Origin: Bacteroidales bacterium
GTDB taxonomy: Bacteria; Bacteroidota; Bacteroidia; Bacteroidales; UBA932
NCBI GenBank assembly: GCA_017616655.1
Contig: JAFZXU010000061.1
Location: 62,001 to 126,000 of the forward strand
Length of the DNA: 64,000 nucleotides
Direction of reading: 5' to 3'
The translations under genes were made by a program, and so were the position numbers. Each line of letters begins with the position of its first letter. Positions within the stretch are counted from its first letter, which is position 1. Shown here in pieces: positions 9,001 to 17,156 of the stretch. The notes beneath the pieces are model-generated. The model saw only the letters and a program-made list of their open reading frames with translations, did no database searches and had not been told where the DNA came from.

Positions 9001-10116
9001 ATGAAAAGGTATTTCATTCTGCTTTTCGCTCTTCTGAGTATGGTTCCTGTTTATTCCAGGGGCCGCCTGAGGGATTATTCCATCTGTCCGGGCATATTCA
9101 AGCCGGGCGAAAATAATGCTATCACCGACGTTAACGGAGTAAAAGTGGGTCACGTAACCCTTGTTTCAGGCGACGATATCAGGACCGGAGTCACGGCTAT
9201 AATACCCCACGAAGGCAATATTTTCCAGCAGAAATGCCCTGCCGCACTCTTTGTCGGCAACGGCTTCGGCAAGTTTGCGGGAGCTACTCAGATAAATGAA
9301 CTCGGAAATATCGAAACCCCTGTGGTTCTTACAAATACTCTTTCCGTGGCGGAGGGAATCAAAGGGTTGGTCACATATACGTTAAACCAGCGCGGCAATG
9401 AAAAGGTGCGTTCCGTCAATGCCGTGGTGGGTGAAACCAACGACGGCAAATTGAACGCCATCCGTAAGCGCGTAGTTACGGAAGAACATGTGCTTCAGGC
9501 ACTTGCTAATGCCAAATCTGGACCCGTGGAAGAGGGATGCGTAGGTGCCGGTACGGGTACGGTATGCTTCGGATTCAAGGGCGGAATAGGAACCTCTTCA
9601 AGGGTGCTGCCCAATTCCCTGGGCGGATATACTGTTGGCGTTCTGGTGCAGACCAATTATGGCGGAATACTTGAAATAGACGGCGTCCAGGTTGGCCGTA
9701 AACTCGGAAAATATTCCTTCAGGGAGTCCGTTGAAAAGGAGGAGGAACTCTCACCCGACGGATCCTGCATGATTATAGTAATTACCGACGCTCCCCTGGA
9801 TTCGCGCAACCTCGAAAGGCTTGCCAAACGCGCCTTCATGGGGCTCGCAAAGACCGGTTCAATAGCTTCCAACGGCAGTGGAGACTATATTCTGGCCATT
9901 TCGGTCAATAAGGACAACCTTATAGATTCGCGTACATCCTACTATTTTCCCACCCTGCTTCACAATGATTCGATGTCGCCGCTCTTCGAAGCCGCTATAG
10001 AGGCTACTGAGGAGGCGCTCTGGAATTCCCTCTTCGCCGCCACTACGATGAGCGGCAACGGCATCACGGTTGAGGCGCTGCCGGTGGAACAGGTGGTGAA
10101 GATGCTGAAGAAATAA
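9001..10116 (+). CDS. Exported P1/S58 (DmpA-type) aminopeptidase
   Basis: Members of peptidase family S58 (DmpA, beta-peptidyl aminopeptidases) are self-cleaving Ntn-type enzymes that release N-terminal L-, D- or beta-amino acids. The 371-residue protein has a signal peptide (MKRYFILLFALLSMVPVYS). Conserved family features are ITDVNGVKVGH, GxGTG repeats in VGAGTGTVCFGFKGGIGTSS, NYGG near 219, and the autocleavage/nucleophile site DGS followed by a TDAPL motif, with cleavage expected between Gly254 and Ser255. NGSGDY (291-296) is also conserved. The start at ATG 9001 is supported by the promoter box at 8967. It ends in the terminator at 10121. One of many exported amide-bond hydrolases in this window. 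Confidence 0.9.
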   Translation: MKRYFILLFALLSMVPVYSRGRLRDYSICPGIFKPGENNAITDVNGVKVGHVTLVSGDDIRTGVTAIIPHEGNIFQQKCPAALFVGNGFGKFAGATQINELGNIETPVVLTNTLSVAEGIKGLVTYTLNQRGNEKVRSVNAVVGETNDGKLNAIRKRVVTEEHVLQALANAKSGPVEEGCVGAGTGTVCFGFKGGIGTSSRVLPNSLGGYTVGVLVQTNYGGILEIDGVQVGRKLGKYSFRESVEKEEELSPDGSCMIIVITDAPLDSRNLERLAKRAFMGLAKTGSIASNGSGDYILAISVNKDNLIDSRTSYYFPTLLHNDSMSPLFEAAIEATEEALWNSLFAATTMSGNGITVEALPVEQVVKMLKK

Positions 10117-10120
10117 AAAA

Positions 10121-10146
10121 AAGAGCAACCTTTTCGGGTTGCTCTT
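10121..10146. terminator. Bidirectional intrinsic terminator
   Basis: AAGAGCAACC and GGTTGCTCTT form a perfect 10-bp stem with a 6-nt loop, flanked by A-runs and T-runs. It lies between the convergent peptidase and tonB genes. Confidence 0.85.
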
Positions 10147-10166
10147 TAAGTTTCAGCCGCAGGTAA

Positions 10167-10859
10167 TTATCTGAGCTGGAAAATCACGGGGAAGGTATAG
10201 GTAACTTTCACCGGACGGTCCCTCTGTCGGCCAGGCTCCCACTTGGGAGAACTCGAGACTATACGTACAGCCTCTTTGTCAAGAGAAGGATCTACTCCGC
10301 GGAGGACGGTCACGTTGCTGACCGAACCGTCGGTATTGACCGTAAACTGAAGGGTTACACGGCCCTGGACTCCATTCTCCTTAGCAATCTCAGGATAGAC
10401 GAGTTTGCTGTTGACCCATTTCGAGAAGGTGTTTGCGTCACCTCCCTGGAATTTGGGTTTTTCCTCGACGAGTGCGAAAGGAATTGCCTCTTCCTCAACT
10501 ACTTCCTCTACTACCTCTGCGTGATAGTCCATAATCTCGACACCGAGATTCGAATTATCCTCGAGGTTCACGAGAAGGTCGTCGTTGACTTTGATGTCGT
10601 CGTCCACAATGTCGATCACATCAGAAAGGACGGGAATCTTGGGCATCTCGGGAGGAAGTTCCTGCTGCTCCTGAGTGATGGGGATAATCTCCTCCTCGAT
10701 TGCAACGGCATCCTGGGTAAGATCCATTAATTCCTGCTTCTCCTTCGATGACCATTCGAACGCGAGAAGAACGATTCCGAGCACTACTACGAGACCTATT
10801 TCTCTAAAGAGAAGTTTCTTATTTTCAAGGTCTGCCTTGGGTGATTTCTTAACTTCCAT
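10167..10859 (-). CDS. tonB: Energy transducer TonB
   Basis: TonB couples the inner-membrane proton motive force (via ExbB/ExbD) to outer-membrane receptors such as the SusC proteins in this window. The 230-residue protein has a cytoplasmic N-terminus, one transmembrane segment near residues 21-37 (IGLVVVLGIVLLAFEW), an acidic, proline-containing periplasmic spacer (40-130), and a C-terminal TonB domain (about 138-230) with YPEIAKENGVQGRVTLQF and VKVTYTFPVIF. The spacer is unusually rich in Glu/Asp/Val rather than Pro-Lys. Neither exbB nor exbD is adjacent. It is divergent from ybeY. Confidence 0.92.
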   Translation of the reverse strand: MEVKKSPKADLENKKLLFREIGLVVVLGIVLLAFEWSSKEKQELMDLTQDAVAIEEEIIPITQEQQELPPEMPKIPVLSDVIDIVDDDIKVNDDLLVNLEDNSNLGVEIMDYHAEVVEEVVEEEAIPFALVEEKPKFQGGDANTFSKWVNSKLVYPEIAKENGVQGRVTLQFTVNTDGSVSNVTVLRGVDPSLDKEAVRIVSSSPKWEPGRQRDRPVKVTYTFPVIFQLR

Positions 10860-11004
10860 AGTATGTGATGTGTTTTATTTGTTTCTGTACATTACATCTA
10901 GTAATCGGTAAAGATAGTAATTTTTTTTCTTTTTCAACACATTTTGCCGGCAAAAATATGTGAAGATCCCATAACTATTTAAAAATCAGTATATTGTTAA
11001 TAAG

Positions 11005-11036
11005 TTTCAACTCTTGGCGAGTTTTACTTATTTTTG
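11005..11036 (+). promoter_or_regulatory. Promoter for ybeY-mnmG
   Basis: TATTTTTG at 11029-11036 matches TAnnTTTG, with TTTC (one mismatch to TTTG) at 11005-11008 and a 20-nt spacer. Transcription would begin near 11043, which rules out the upstream TTG at 11034 as start and supports ATG 11058 for ybeY. Confidence 0.5.
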
Positions 11037-11057
11037 CTTGTCAATAACGCTATTTCA

Positions 11058-11510
11058 ATGATAAGGTACGATTGTGAAGATATTAGATTCAGTCTCACCG
11101 GAAAGAGGCTGGTTACTCGCTGGTTAAACAGGGTTGCAGGCAACGCCTCGAAGAAAATCGGAGAACTTAACTATATATTTTGCAGTGACCCTTATCTGCT
11201 GACTATCAACAAACAATATTTGGGCCACGATTACTGTACCGATATAATTACTTTCGATTTTTCAGATGATTATGCAATCGAAGGGAAGGGAGACCGCATA
11301 AGCGGTGATATTTATATCAGTATCGATACGGTTCGTTACAATGCGGAAGCATATGGCGAAGGATTCGACCGCGAATTGCATCGCGTAATAGTGCACGGAC
11401 TTCTGCATCTTATTGGTTTTGATGACGTTACGCCTGAATTGCAAAATGAGATGACCTTCCAGGAAAATAAAGCTCTGGATATTCTCTTCCAGATGAGGAA
11501 TGAAGGGTAA
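11058..11510 (+). CDS. ybeY: rRNA maturation endoribonuclease YbeY
   Basis: YbeY is a zinc-dependent RNase involved in 16S rRNA 3'-end processing and ribosome quality control. The 150-residue protein carries the metal-binding signature HGLLHLIGFDD near the C-terminus and the central LGHDYCTDIITFDF segment; SGDIYIS is also typical. ATG 11058 (MIRYDCEDIRF) is preferred over the in-frame TTG at 11034, which lies inside the predicted -7 box. The last 11 nt overlap the start of mnmG, implying translational coupling. Confidence 0.94.
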   Translation: MIRYDCEDIRFSLTGKRLVTRWLNRVAGNASKKIGELNYIFCSDPYLLTINKQYLGHDYCTDIITFDFSDDYAIEGKGDRISGDIYISIDTVRYNAEAYGEGFDRELHRVIVHGLLHLIGFDDVTPELQNEMTFQENKALDILFQMRNEG

Positions 11511-13518
11511 TTACGATATAATAGTAATCGGAGCCGGTCACGCAGGATGCGAAGCAGCAGTTTCTGCCGCGCGCCTCGGATCCAAGGTGCTGCTCGTTAC
11601 CATGGATATGGGCAAGATTGCGCAGATGTCGTGCAATCCGGCTATGGGTGGTATAGCCAAAGGCCAGATAGTGAGGGAGATAGATGCGCTTGGCGGCTTC
11701 AGCGGCCTGATTACGGATGCCTCTACCATCCAGTTCAGGATGCTCAACCGCTCGAAGGGTCCTGCGATGTGGAGCCCGCGCGCGCAATGCGACAAAACCC
11801 GCTTCTCGATGAACTGGCGCCATGTTCTCGAGAATACCGACAACCTGGATATCTGGCAGGATACCGTTACCGAATTGCTTTTCAACGGAGATTCGGTTTC
11901 AGGTGTGCGCGTCTCGATGGGAGCCGGGTTCGAGGCCCGCGCCGTGATACTTACGGCAGGAACTTTCCTCAACGGAAGGCTTTTCATAGGGCGCGAGAGC
12001 ATTGACGGGGGCCGCATCGGAGAGATGTCTTCATACGGCTTGACGGCGCAGCTCACGGAACGCGGAATTGTCAGCGGCAGGATGAAGACCGGAACCCCTC
12101 CGAGAATCGACATCCGCTCGCTGGATATCTCCCGTTTCGAGGTCCAGAAGGGGGATGAAAACCCCGCCAGATTCTCCTGTCTGCCCATTCTTTCTTCCGT
12201 GCAAAGGTCTGGTTTACAGAAGGATTGCTATATCGTTCATACCAATAAGGAGGTCCATTCCATACTGGAAAGCGGGTTCGACGAGTCGCCGCTCTTCACG
12301 GGCCGCATCAAGGGAATCGGCCCGCGCTACTGCCCTTCGATCGAGGATAAACTGCACACCTTCGCAGGCCGTAACGCTCACCAGTTATTCATAGAACCCG
12401 AGGGATGGAATACCAACGAATACTATCTTCAGGGATTCTCCTCTTCGCTGCCTTTCCGTGTGCAGATGGAGGCGCTGAGGGCTATGGAGGGCTTCGGAAA
12501 TGTGAAGGTTTTCCGCCCTGCGTATGCCGTAGAGTATGATTTCTTCGATCCCCAGCAGCTCTCTTCGACACTTGAGTCGAGGGTTGTGCCGGGGCTCTAT
12601 CTTGCCGGTCAGGTGAATGGTACAACAGGTTATGAAGAGGCTGCTGCACAGGGACTTGTGGCAGGCATCAATGCTCATTTGAAACGCTCCGGAAAGGAGC
12701 CCTTCATCCTCGGGCGCGACGAGTCTTATATAGGCGTTTTGATTGACGACCTTATCACCAAGGGAGTAGACGAGCCATACCGTATGTTTACTTCCCGCGC
12801 AGAGTACCGTATCCTTCTGCGTCAGGACGACTCTGATCTGAGGTTGACGGAAAGAGGGCGCGAAGCCGGCCTTGTGGATGATTTCAGGTATGATTTCGTC
12901 TGCCGCAAGCGGGAGATGGTCCAAAAGTGCATCTCCTTTGCTGAAGGGACCTCGCTTAAACCGGACGAAGTCAACGGTTATCTGGCTTCGGTCGGCACGG
13001 CGGAAATCTCCGCTTCAAAGAAGATAAGCGAACTTCTCGTGAGGCCCGATATTTCTTTGAAATCCTTGGTCGATTTGGTTCCACGTGGAACGAAAGAGGG
13101 ATTTGAAACTGCATTCGAATCCAAGATAAAAGAGGAGTCAGAGATAGATCCAGCAGCATTTTCTACTATGCAGTCTGCAGTGACCATACCCTGGATTCCG
13201 TGCGAAGCCAAACCGCCCGTTGTAAGGGACGTCGCCAAGGTTGAAAACGATATCCGCGAGTCTGTCCTGGAAGCGGCGGAGATCGCGGTGAAATATGCCG
13301 GCTATATCGAGCGAGAGAAAAAAATGGCGGACAAAATCCGTCGTCTGGAGGATCTTAAGATTCCGGAGGGCTTTGATTATTCGAAACTTACGGCGCTGTC
13401 GATTGAGTGCCGCATCAAACTTGACCGCTATCGTCCCCGCACCATCGCCCAGGCCTCCCGCATTCCAGGCGTTTCTCCTGCCGACATCTCCGTGCTGCTC
13501 GTCTATTTCGGCCGCTGA
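11500..13518 (+). CDS. mnmG: tRNA uridine-5-carboxymethylaminomethyl synthase MnmG (GidA)
   Basis: MnmG, with MnmE, installs cmnm5/nm5 groups on wobble U34 of certain tRNAs using FAD and methylene-THF. The 672-residue protein starts with the FAD-binding motif GAGHAGCEAA. It contains the family blocks CNPAMGGIAKG and MKTGTPPRID, QVNGTTGYEEAAAQGLVAG, EPYRMFTSRAEYRILLRQDDSD and a C-terminal GidA-associated helical domain with YAGYIEREK. It is slightly longer than E. coli MnmG (629). The start overlaps ybeY by 11 nt. A perfect parS-core palindrome lies inside the gene at 13078-13091. Confidence 0.97.
   Translation: MKGNYDIIVIGAGHAGCEAAVSAARLGSKVLLVTMDMGKIAQMSCNPAMGGIAKGQIVREIDALGGFSGLITDASTIQFRMLNRSKGPAMWSPRAQCDKTRFSMNWRHVLENTDNLDIWQDTVTELLFNGDSVSGVRVSMGAGFEARAVILTAGTFLNGRLFIGRESIDGGRIGEMSSYGLTAQLTERGIVSGRMKTGTPPRIDIRSLDISRFEVQKGDENPARFSCLPILSSVQRSGLQKDCYIVHTNKEVHSILESGFDESPLFTGRIKGIGPRYCPSIEDKLHTFAGRNAHQLFIEPEGWNTNEYYLQGFSSSLPFRVQMEALRAMEGFGNVKVFRPAYAVEYDFFDPQQLSSTLESRVVPGLYLAGQVNGTTGYEEAAAQGLVAGINAHLKRSGKEPFILGRDESYIGVLIDDLITKGVDEPYRMFTSRAEYRILLRQDDSDLRLTERGREAGLVDDFRYDFVCRKREMVQKCISFAEGTSLKPDEVNGYLASVGTAEISASKKISELLVRPDISLKSLVDLVPRGTKEGFETAFESKIKEESEIDPAAFSTMQSAVTIPWIPCEAKPPVVRDVAKVENDIRESVLEAAEIAVKYAGYIEREKKMADKIRRLEDLKIPEGFDYSKLTALSIECRIKLDRYRPRTIAQASRIPGVSPADISVLLVYFGR
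13078..13091. promoter_or_regulatory. parS-like perfect palindrome within mnmG
   Basis: GTTCCACGTGGAAC is a perfect 14-bp palindrome matching the core of the ParB site TGTTnCACGTGnAACA; only the two outermost bases differ. It encodes VPRGT of MnmG. In many bacteria parS sites cluster near the origin and gid genes, so a real partition site is plausible. Confidence 0.45.
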
Positions 13519-13914
13519 TCAAAAGATGCCGAGATCCCCTGCTTTATGGAGCATTACATTGTATCGAAGTAGTTTTTCCAGTAAGCAATTCGTAGCCGAT
13601 TACTCACCAGAAAGGTTAAAACCGCCCTCTGGTGAGTGATTCAGGCTCAATTGCTCACGAGAGGTACTACAACAACACTCTGGTGAGTAGTTTTGGCCCC
13701 AATACTCACGATAAAACACAACAAAGGTAAAAGCGCCATCAGGCGCTAGCGAAGGCCGAGCAGGGAGGGAGTGTGCGATAGAAAGGCCGAAACGGCGGGG
13801 TTTGGGGCAGCGCCCCAGTAGATAAATGCTTTTTTTATGCGCCAGAAGGCGCATAAAAAAAGCATAGGGGCTCACGCTTAGCCCCTATGCACACACCACA
13901 TTTTGATTTATAAA
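13519..13914. repeat. Non-coding region with several hairpins
   Basis: No convincing gene is present in these 396 nt. The region has two related inverted-repeat pairs, ACTCACCAGA/TCTGGTGAGT (13600-13640 region) and CTCACGAGAG/CTCTGGTGAG (13650-13688 region), then another CTCACGA half-unit. Further on are AGCGCC/GGCGCT near 13738 and GGGGC/GCCCC near 13804, an 18-bp perfect stem at 13826-13865, and a 10-bp stem at 13862-13890. It separates mnmG from convergent gcvH and probably includes transcription terminators. Confidence 0.7.
13826..13865. terminator. 18-bp perfect hairpin, probable bidirectional terminator
   Basis: ATGCTTTTTTTATGCGCC and its exact complement flank an AGAA tetraloop. T-runs and A-runs lie within the stem arms. 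The last GCAT is shared with a second hairpin (13862-13871 with 13881-13890, GCATAGGGGC/GCCCCTATGC), so the two structures are partly mutually exclusive. Confidence 0.6.
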
Positions 13915-14289
13915 TCAGATTATTTCCTTGTACTGCTGAGCAGTGAGAAGGCTATCAAATTCCGAAGCGTCGGAAAATTTGATCTTGATCATCCATCCTG
14001 CTTCGTAAGGATCGGAGTTAACCAGATCCGGAGCGCCGTCAAGCGCTTCATTTACTTCCAGGACTTCACCGGAAACCGGCATAAATGCGTCTGCGACAGT
14101 CTTTACAGCCTCGATGGTACCGAACACTTCGCCCTTTGCGAGAGTCTCTCCGGCGGTCTGGATGTCGACAAACACGATATCTCCAAGTTCGCTCTGTGCG
14201 AAATCGGTGATACCTACGACGGCTACGTCACCGTCAACTTTTACCCATTCATGATCCTCAGTAAATTTGAGGTTTTCGGGAACGTTCAT
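13915..14289 (-). CDS. gcvH: Glycine cleavage system H protein
   Basis: GcvH is the lipoyl carrier that shuttles the aminomethyl group between the P, T and L proteins of glycine cleavage. The 124-residue length is typical. The lipoylation site is Lys63 in GTIEAVKTVADAFMP, and HEWVKVDGDVAVVGITDFAQ is the usual N-terminal block. No other gcv gene is adjacent. A -7-like box TATATTTG on the minus strand at 14337-14330 lies about 40 nt upstream of the ATG. Confidence 0.97.
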   Translation of the reverse strand: MNVPENLKFTEDHEWVKVDGDVAVVGITDFAQSELGDIVFVDIQTAGETLAKGEVFGTIEAVKTVADAFMPVSGEVLEVNEALDGAPDLVNSDPYEAGWMIKIKFSDASEFDSLLTAQQYKEII

Positions 14290-14329
14290 ACGAGTTTATC
14301 TAGTATGGTTTATAAAAATTTATACGAGG

Positions 14330-14337
14330 CAAATATA
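14330..14337 (-). promoter_or_regulatory. -7 box upstream of gcvH
   Basis: The minus strand reads TATATTTG, an exact TAnnTTTG match. Predicted start near 14323 leaves a leader of about 34 nt. No -33 element was recognised. Confidence 0.4.
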
Positions 14338-14353
14338 GTAATTTTTCGGAACG

Positions 14354-14947
14354 TTATAAAATTTTCAGCGCTTTTTTGATAAGGTCTTCCAGTTTTACGG
14401 TCGGCTCTGCCTTTAAAACGGCATTCAAAGCCTTCTCTGCCGCAGGTTTTGCGAAGCCGAGAAGCACTAGTGCGCTGAGCGCCTCCTCCTTGACAGATGG
14501 TTCCGCACCGGGAATCGGGATGGAAACCGCGCTGCCGCCACCGGGCCCGACCTTGTCCTTGAGCTCGAGAATCACGCGCTGTGCCGTCTTGAGTCCTATT
14601 CCCTTGATACTCTTGATTTTGTTCGTGTCCTGCGCGATGATGGCGGAGCGCAGTTCGTCGGCGGTCATCGAGGAGAGCATCATCCTGGCCGAGTTGGGGC
14701 CGATTCCGGAAACGGAAATGAGTTGGACGAAAAGCTCGCGTTCATCCCTGTCGAAGAAGCCGAAAAAGGCCTCCTCCTCTTCGCGAAGATGGTGGTAAAG
14801 GTAGAGTTTCACGAACTCTTCGCCTTGATTCTGGAGTTTCGTGAAGGTGCTCAGGGAAATCAGGACGGAATACCCGAACCCCGCATTTTCCACAACCGCT
14901 TCGGTGGGAAGCAACTCCACGAGCCTGCCGGTAATATATTCGTACAT
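14354..14947 (-). CDS. ruvA: Holliday junction DNA helicase subunit RuvA
   Basis: RuvA binds Holliday junctions as a tetramer and loads RuvB. The 197-residue protein begins MYEYITGRLVEL (OB-fold domain). It then has the two helix-hairpin-helix motifs ISVSGIGPNSARMML and IKGIGLKTAQRVILELKDK, a flexible linker, and the C-terminal UBA-like domain (ALSALVLLGFAKPAAEKAL) that contacts RuvB. ATG 14947 is preferred; the open frame extends 11 codons upstream without family similarity. It is divergent from sufS (56 nt between starts). Confidence 0.95.
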   Translation of the reverse strand: MYEYITGRLVELLPTEAVVENAGFGYSVLISLSTFTKLQNQGEEFVKLYLYHHLREEEEAFFGFFDRDERELFVQLISVSGIGPNSARMMLSSMTADELRSAIIAQDTNKIKSIKGIGLKTAQRVILELKDKVGPGGGSAVSIPIPGAEPSVKEEALSALVLLGFAKPAAEKALNAVLKAEPTVKLEDLIKKALKIL

Positions 14948-15003
14948 TTCGATACTTTTTGTTTCTACAAAATAAGCCAAAAATTGTTAACTTCGCAAGT
15001 TAT

Positions 15004-16236
15004 ATGGATGTGAACGGACATAACATCAGAAAGGAGTTTCCTGTTTTGGGCAGGGAAGTTTACGGCAAGCGTTTTGTCTATTTCGACAATGCCGCAACCT
15101 CCCAGAAGCCCACTGGCGTGCTGGAGTTGCACGACCGGATCTACAGGGAGTCCAACGCAAATATACACCGTGCGGTACACCGTCTGAGCGCGGAGGCAAC
15201 TGACCTTTATGAGAAGGGCCGCTCCGCAGTCGCAGAGTTCATTAACGCACAGCCGGACGGCTGCGTGATAATCACTTCCGGCGCTACCGCATCGTTTAAT
15301 CTTCTGGCGCATAGTTTTGTACAGCGTTTCGTGGGCAATGGAGACAAGATACTTGTTTCCGAAGCGGAACACCACTCCAACCTGGTTCCCTGGCAGCTTG
15401 CCTGCGAGCGGGTCGGTGCGGAACTGGTTGCAATTCCGATTGAGGAGAGCGGAGAAATATCCCTCGATAAGTTCGAATCCCTGCTGGACTCAAGGGTGAA
15501 ACTGGTTTCCGTCGCGCAGGTTTCCAATGTGCTGGGTATAGTCAATCCCATTAAGGAAATGGTGGCCCTGGCCCACGCAAAGGGTATTCCCGTGGCGGTG
15601 GACGGAGCACAGGGTGTGGTTCATTCCGATTGCGACGTGGCGGAACTCGGGTGCGATTTCTATATCTTCTCCGGCCATAAGATCTATGCCCCCGCAGGCA
15701 CGGGTATCCTCTACGGCAAACGCGCCCTGCTGGAGGAGATGCCGCCATTCTTCGGAGGCGGCGACATGGTGGGCACGGTGACATTTGAAAAGACCACATA
15801 CGCCCCGCTTCCCCTGAAGTTCGAGGCGGGAACCCCCAATTTCCCCGCCGCCGCCTGCTATGCTCCTGCGCTCGAATTTGCCGATGCCGTCCGCAAGAAT
15901 GCCGCCCTCCGTGCTGAAGAACGGTGTATCATGATGTTCCTCGTGGAACGCCTGCTCAAGATCGACGGGCTGCATATAGCCGGCCTGCCTAAGGATATGG
16001 AGAAGAAGGTTCCCGTAATCTCCTTCTCTGTGGAGGGGGCGCATCCGGAGGATATGGCGCTGATACTCGACAAGATGGGAATCGCCGTTCGTTCCGGCCT
16101 GATGTGCGCCGAACCGCTGGTGCGCAAATACTCCGAAAACGGCCTCCTGCGCATTTCCCTGCTGCCATACAATACAATGGACGAGGCGGAATATTTCCTG
16201 GAATGCCTCGACAGAACCCTGAAAATGCTTGGATAA
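15004..16236 (+). CDS. sufS: Cysteine desulfurase SufS
   Basis: SufS is a PLP-dependent cysteine desulfurase that supplies persulfide sulfur to SufE for Fe-S cluster assembly. The 410-residue protein shows the SufS signatures YFDNAATSQKP, the His-rich EAEHHSNLVPW, the PLP lysine Lys226 in FSGHKIYAP, and the catalytic Cys368 in RSGLMCAEPL. ATG 15004 fits the family N-terminus. The gene overlaps the downstream SufE-DUF59 fusion as TAATG, so the pair is translationally coupled. sufBCD are not in this window. Confidence 0.96.
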   Translation: MDVNGHNIRKEFPVLGREVYGKRFVYFDNAATSQKPTGVLELHDRIYRESNANIHRAVHRLSAEATDLYEKGRSAVAEFINAQPDGCVIITSGATASFNLLAHSFVQRFVGNGDKILVSEAEHHSNLVPWQLACERVGAELVAIPIEESGEISLDKFESLLDSRVKLVSVAQVSNVLGIVNPIKEMVALAHAKGIPVAVDGAQGVVHSDCDVAELGCDFYIFSGHKIYAPAGTGILYGKRALLEEMPPFFGGGDMVGTVTFEKTTYAPLPLKFEAGTPNFPAAACYAPALEFADAVRKNAALRAEERCIMMFLVERLLKIDGLHIAGLPKDMEKKVPVISFSVEGAHPEDMALILDKMGIAVRSGLMCAEPLVRKYSENGLLRISLLPYNTMDEAEYFLECLDRTLKMLG

Positions 16237-16973
16237 TGAGTGATATTAAAAGACCGGAAGAGCTTGCGGAAGATGTGGTTGAGGAGTTTTCCGTCTTCGA
16301 CGAGTGGCTCGACAAATATGAGTATCTGATAGAACTCGGCAAGTCGCTTCCGATAATAGATGAAAAGGAGAAGACCGACGACAGGTTGATAAGCGGATGC
16401 CAGTCCCGCGTATGGCTCGCGTGCGAATACCGCGACGGCCGCGTCTGGTTTACAGCCGACAGTGACGCTATCATAACCAAAGGCATAATCTCCCTTCTGA
16501 TAAGGGTTTACAACGGCCAGAAGCCGGAGGATATAGTCAATTCGGACTTCAGTTTCATCGAAAAGATCGGCCTCCGCGAAAACCTATCCCCGACCAGAGC
16601 GAACGGTCTGGTGTCGATGATTGCAAGGATCAAGGAGTATGCGGCATCGTATGACAAGCCGGCGGCGAAGGCGCCTCTGAAAGAGGATGTGGTGCATGCC
16701 CTCAAGACGGTCTTCGACCCGGAGATTCCGGTGGACATCTACGAGCTTGGTTTGATTTACGAGATAAATATTAATGGCAGCGATATTGCCATAAAGATGA
16801 CCCTTACCGCCCCGAACTGCCCGATTGCGGACGATGTGGTGGCGCAGGTTTACGAGGCGGTCCGCAGCGTCCCCAACGCCGGGAATGTCAAGGTAGACCT
16901 TGTTTTCGAGCCGGAATGGACCCCGTCCCTTATGAGCGACGAAGCCAAACTGGCCCTTAATATGTTTGATTGA
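16236..16973 (+). CDS. sufE: SufE-DUF59 (SufT/MIP18-like) fusion
   Basis: This 245-residue cytoplasmic protein joins two Fe-S assembly domains. Residues 1-140 are SufE-like, with the sulfur-acceptor Cys55 in LISGCQSRVW; they stimulate SufS and carry persulfide. Residues about 147-245 are a DUF59/MIP18 domain with FDPEIPVDIYELGLIYEI and TLTAPNCPIADD (conserved Cys195), the family of SufT/PaaD-type factors that help mature Fe-S proteins. The two are joined by a short Ala/Lys linker (SYDKPAAKAPLKE). In relatives I know of these are commonly separate neighbouring genes. The start at 16236 overlaps the sufS stop. Confidence 0.93.
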   Translation: MSDIKRPEELAEDVVEEFSVFDEWLDKYEYLIELGKSLPIIDEKEKTDDRLISGCQSRVWLACEYRDGRVWFTADSDAIITKGIISLLIRVYNGQKPEDIVNSDFSFIEKIGLRENLSPTRANGLVSMIARIKEYAASYDKPAAKAPLKEDVVHALKTVFDPEIPVDIYELGLIYEININGSDIAIKMTLTAPNCPIADDVVAQVYEAVRSVPNAGNVKVDLVFEPEWTPSLMSDEAKLALNMFD

Positions 16974-16990
16974 ATTACTTTGAAATAACG

Positions 16991-17142
16991 GTTTCTGTGG
17001 CTGTTGATGGGCTGCGGGTGTTCCCTCCGGAACCTGTGCCACCCTCGGCACCATAAGAGGGAGGGACCCACGAAGTGGGAGGGGTCCGCGAGCGGACGGT
17101 TCTCGGAGGGAAGCACCCAAAGGCCAAAACGGCCACAGAAAC
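16991..17142. repeat. 152-bp imperfect palindrome with cloverleaf-like folding
   Basis: An outer stem pairs 16991-17001 (GTTTCTGTGGC) with 17132-17142. A middle stem pairs 17016-17034 with 17098-17118, containing GGGTG, TTCCCTCCG and GAACC arms with two single-base bulges. Inside are three perfect small hairpins: GTGCC/GGCAC (17036-17051), CCCAC/GTGGG (17067-17079) and GTCCGC/GCGGAC (17084-17097). It ends 14 nt before the glyS ATG, so it is either a structured 5' leader or an inserted palindromic mobile element. Confidence 0.75.
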
Positions 17143-17156
17143 GAAAAACACAGATA

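Noticed and set aside
13600..13875. Possible 91-residue gene on the minus strand
   Set aside because: Its sequence is made of the inverted repeats and hairpin stems of the spacer.
16974..17156. T-box leader for glyS
   Set aside because: No T-box consensus or specifier-loop layout could be recognised; the structure is a simple nested palindrome.
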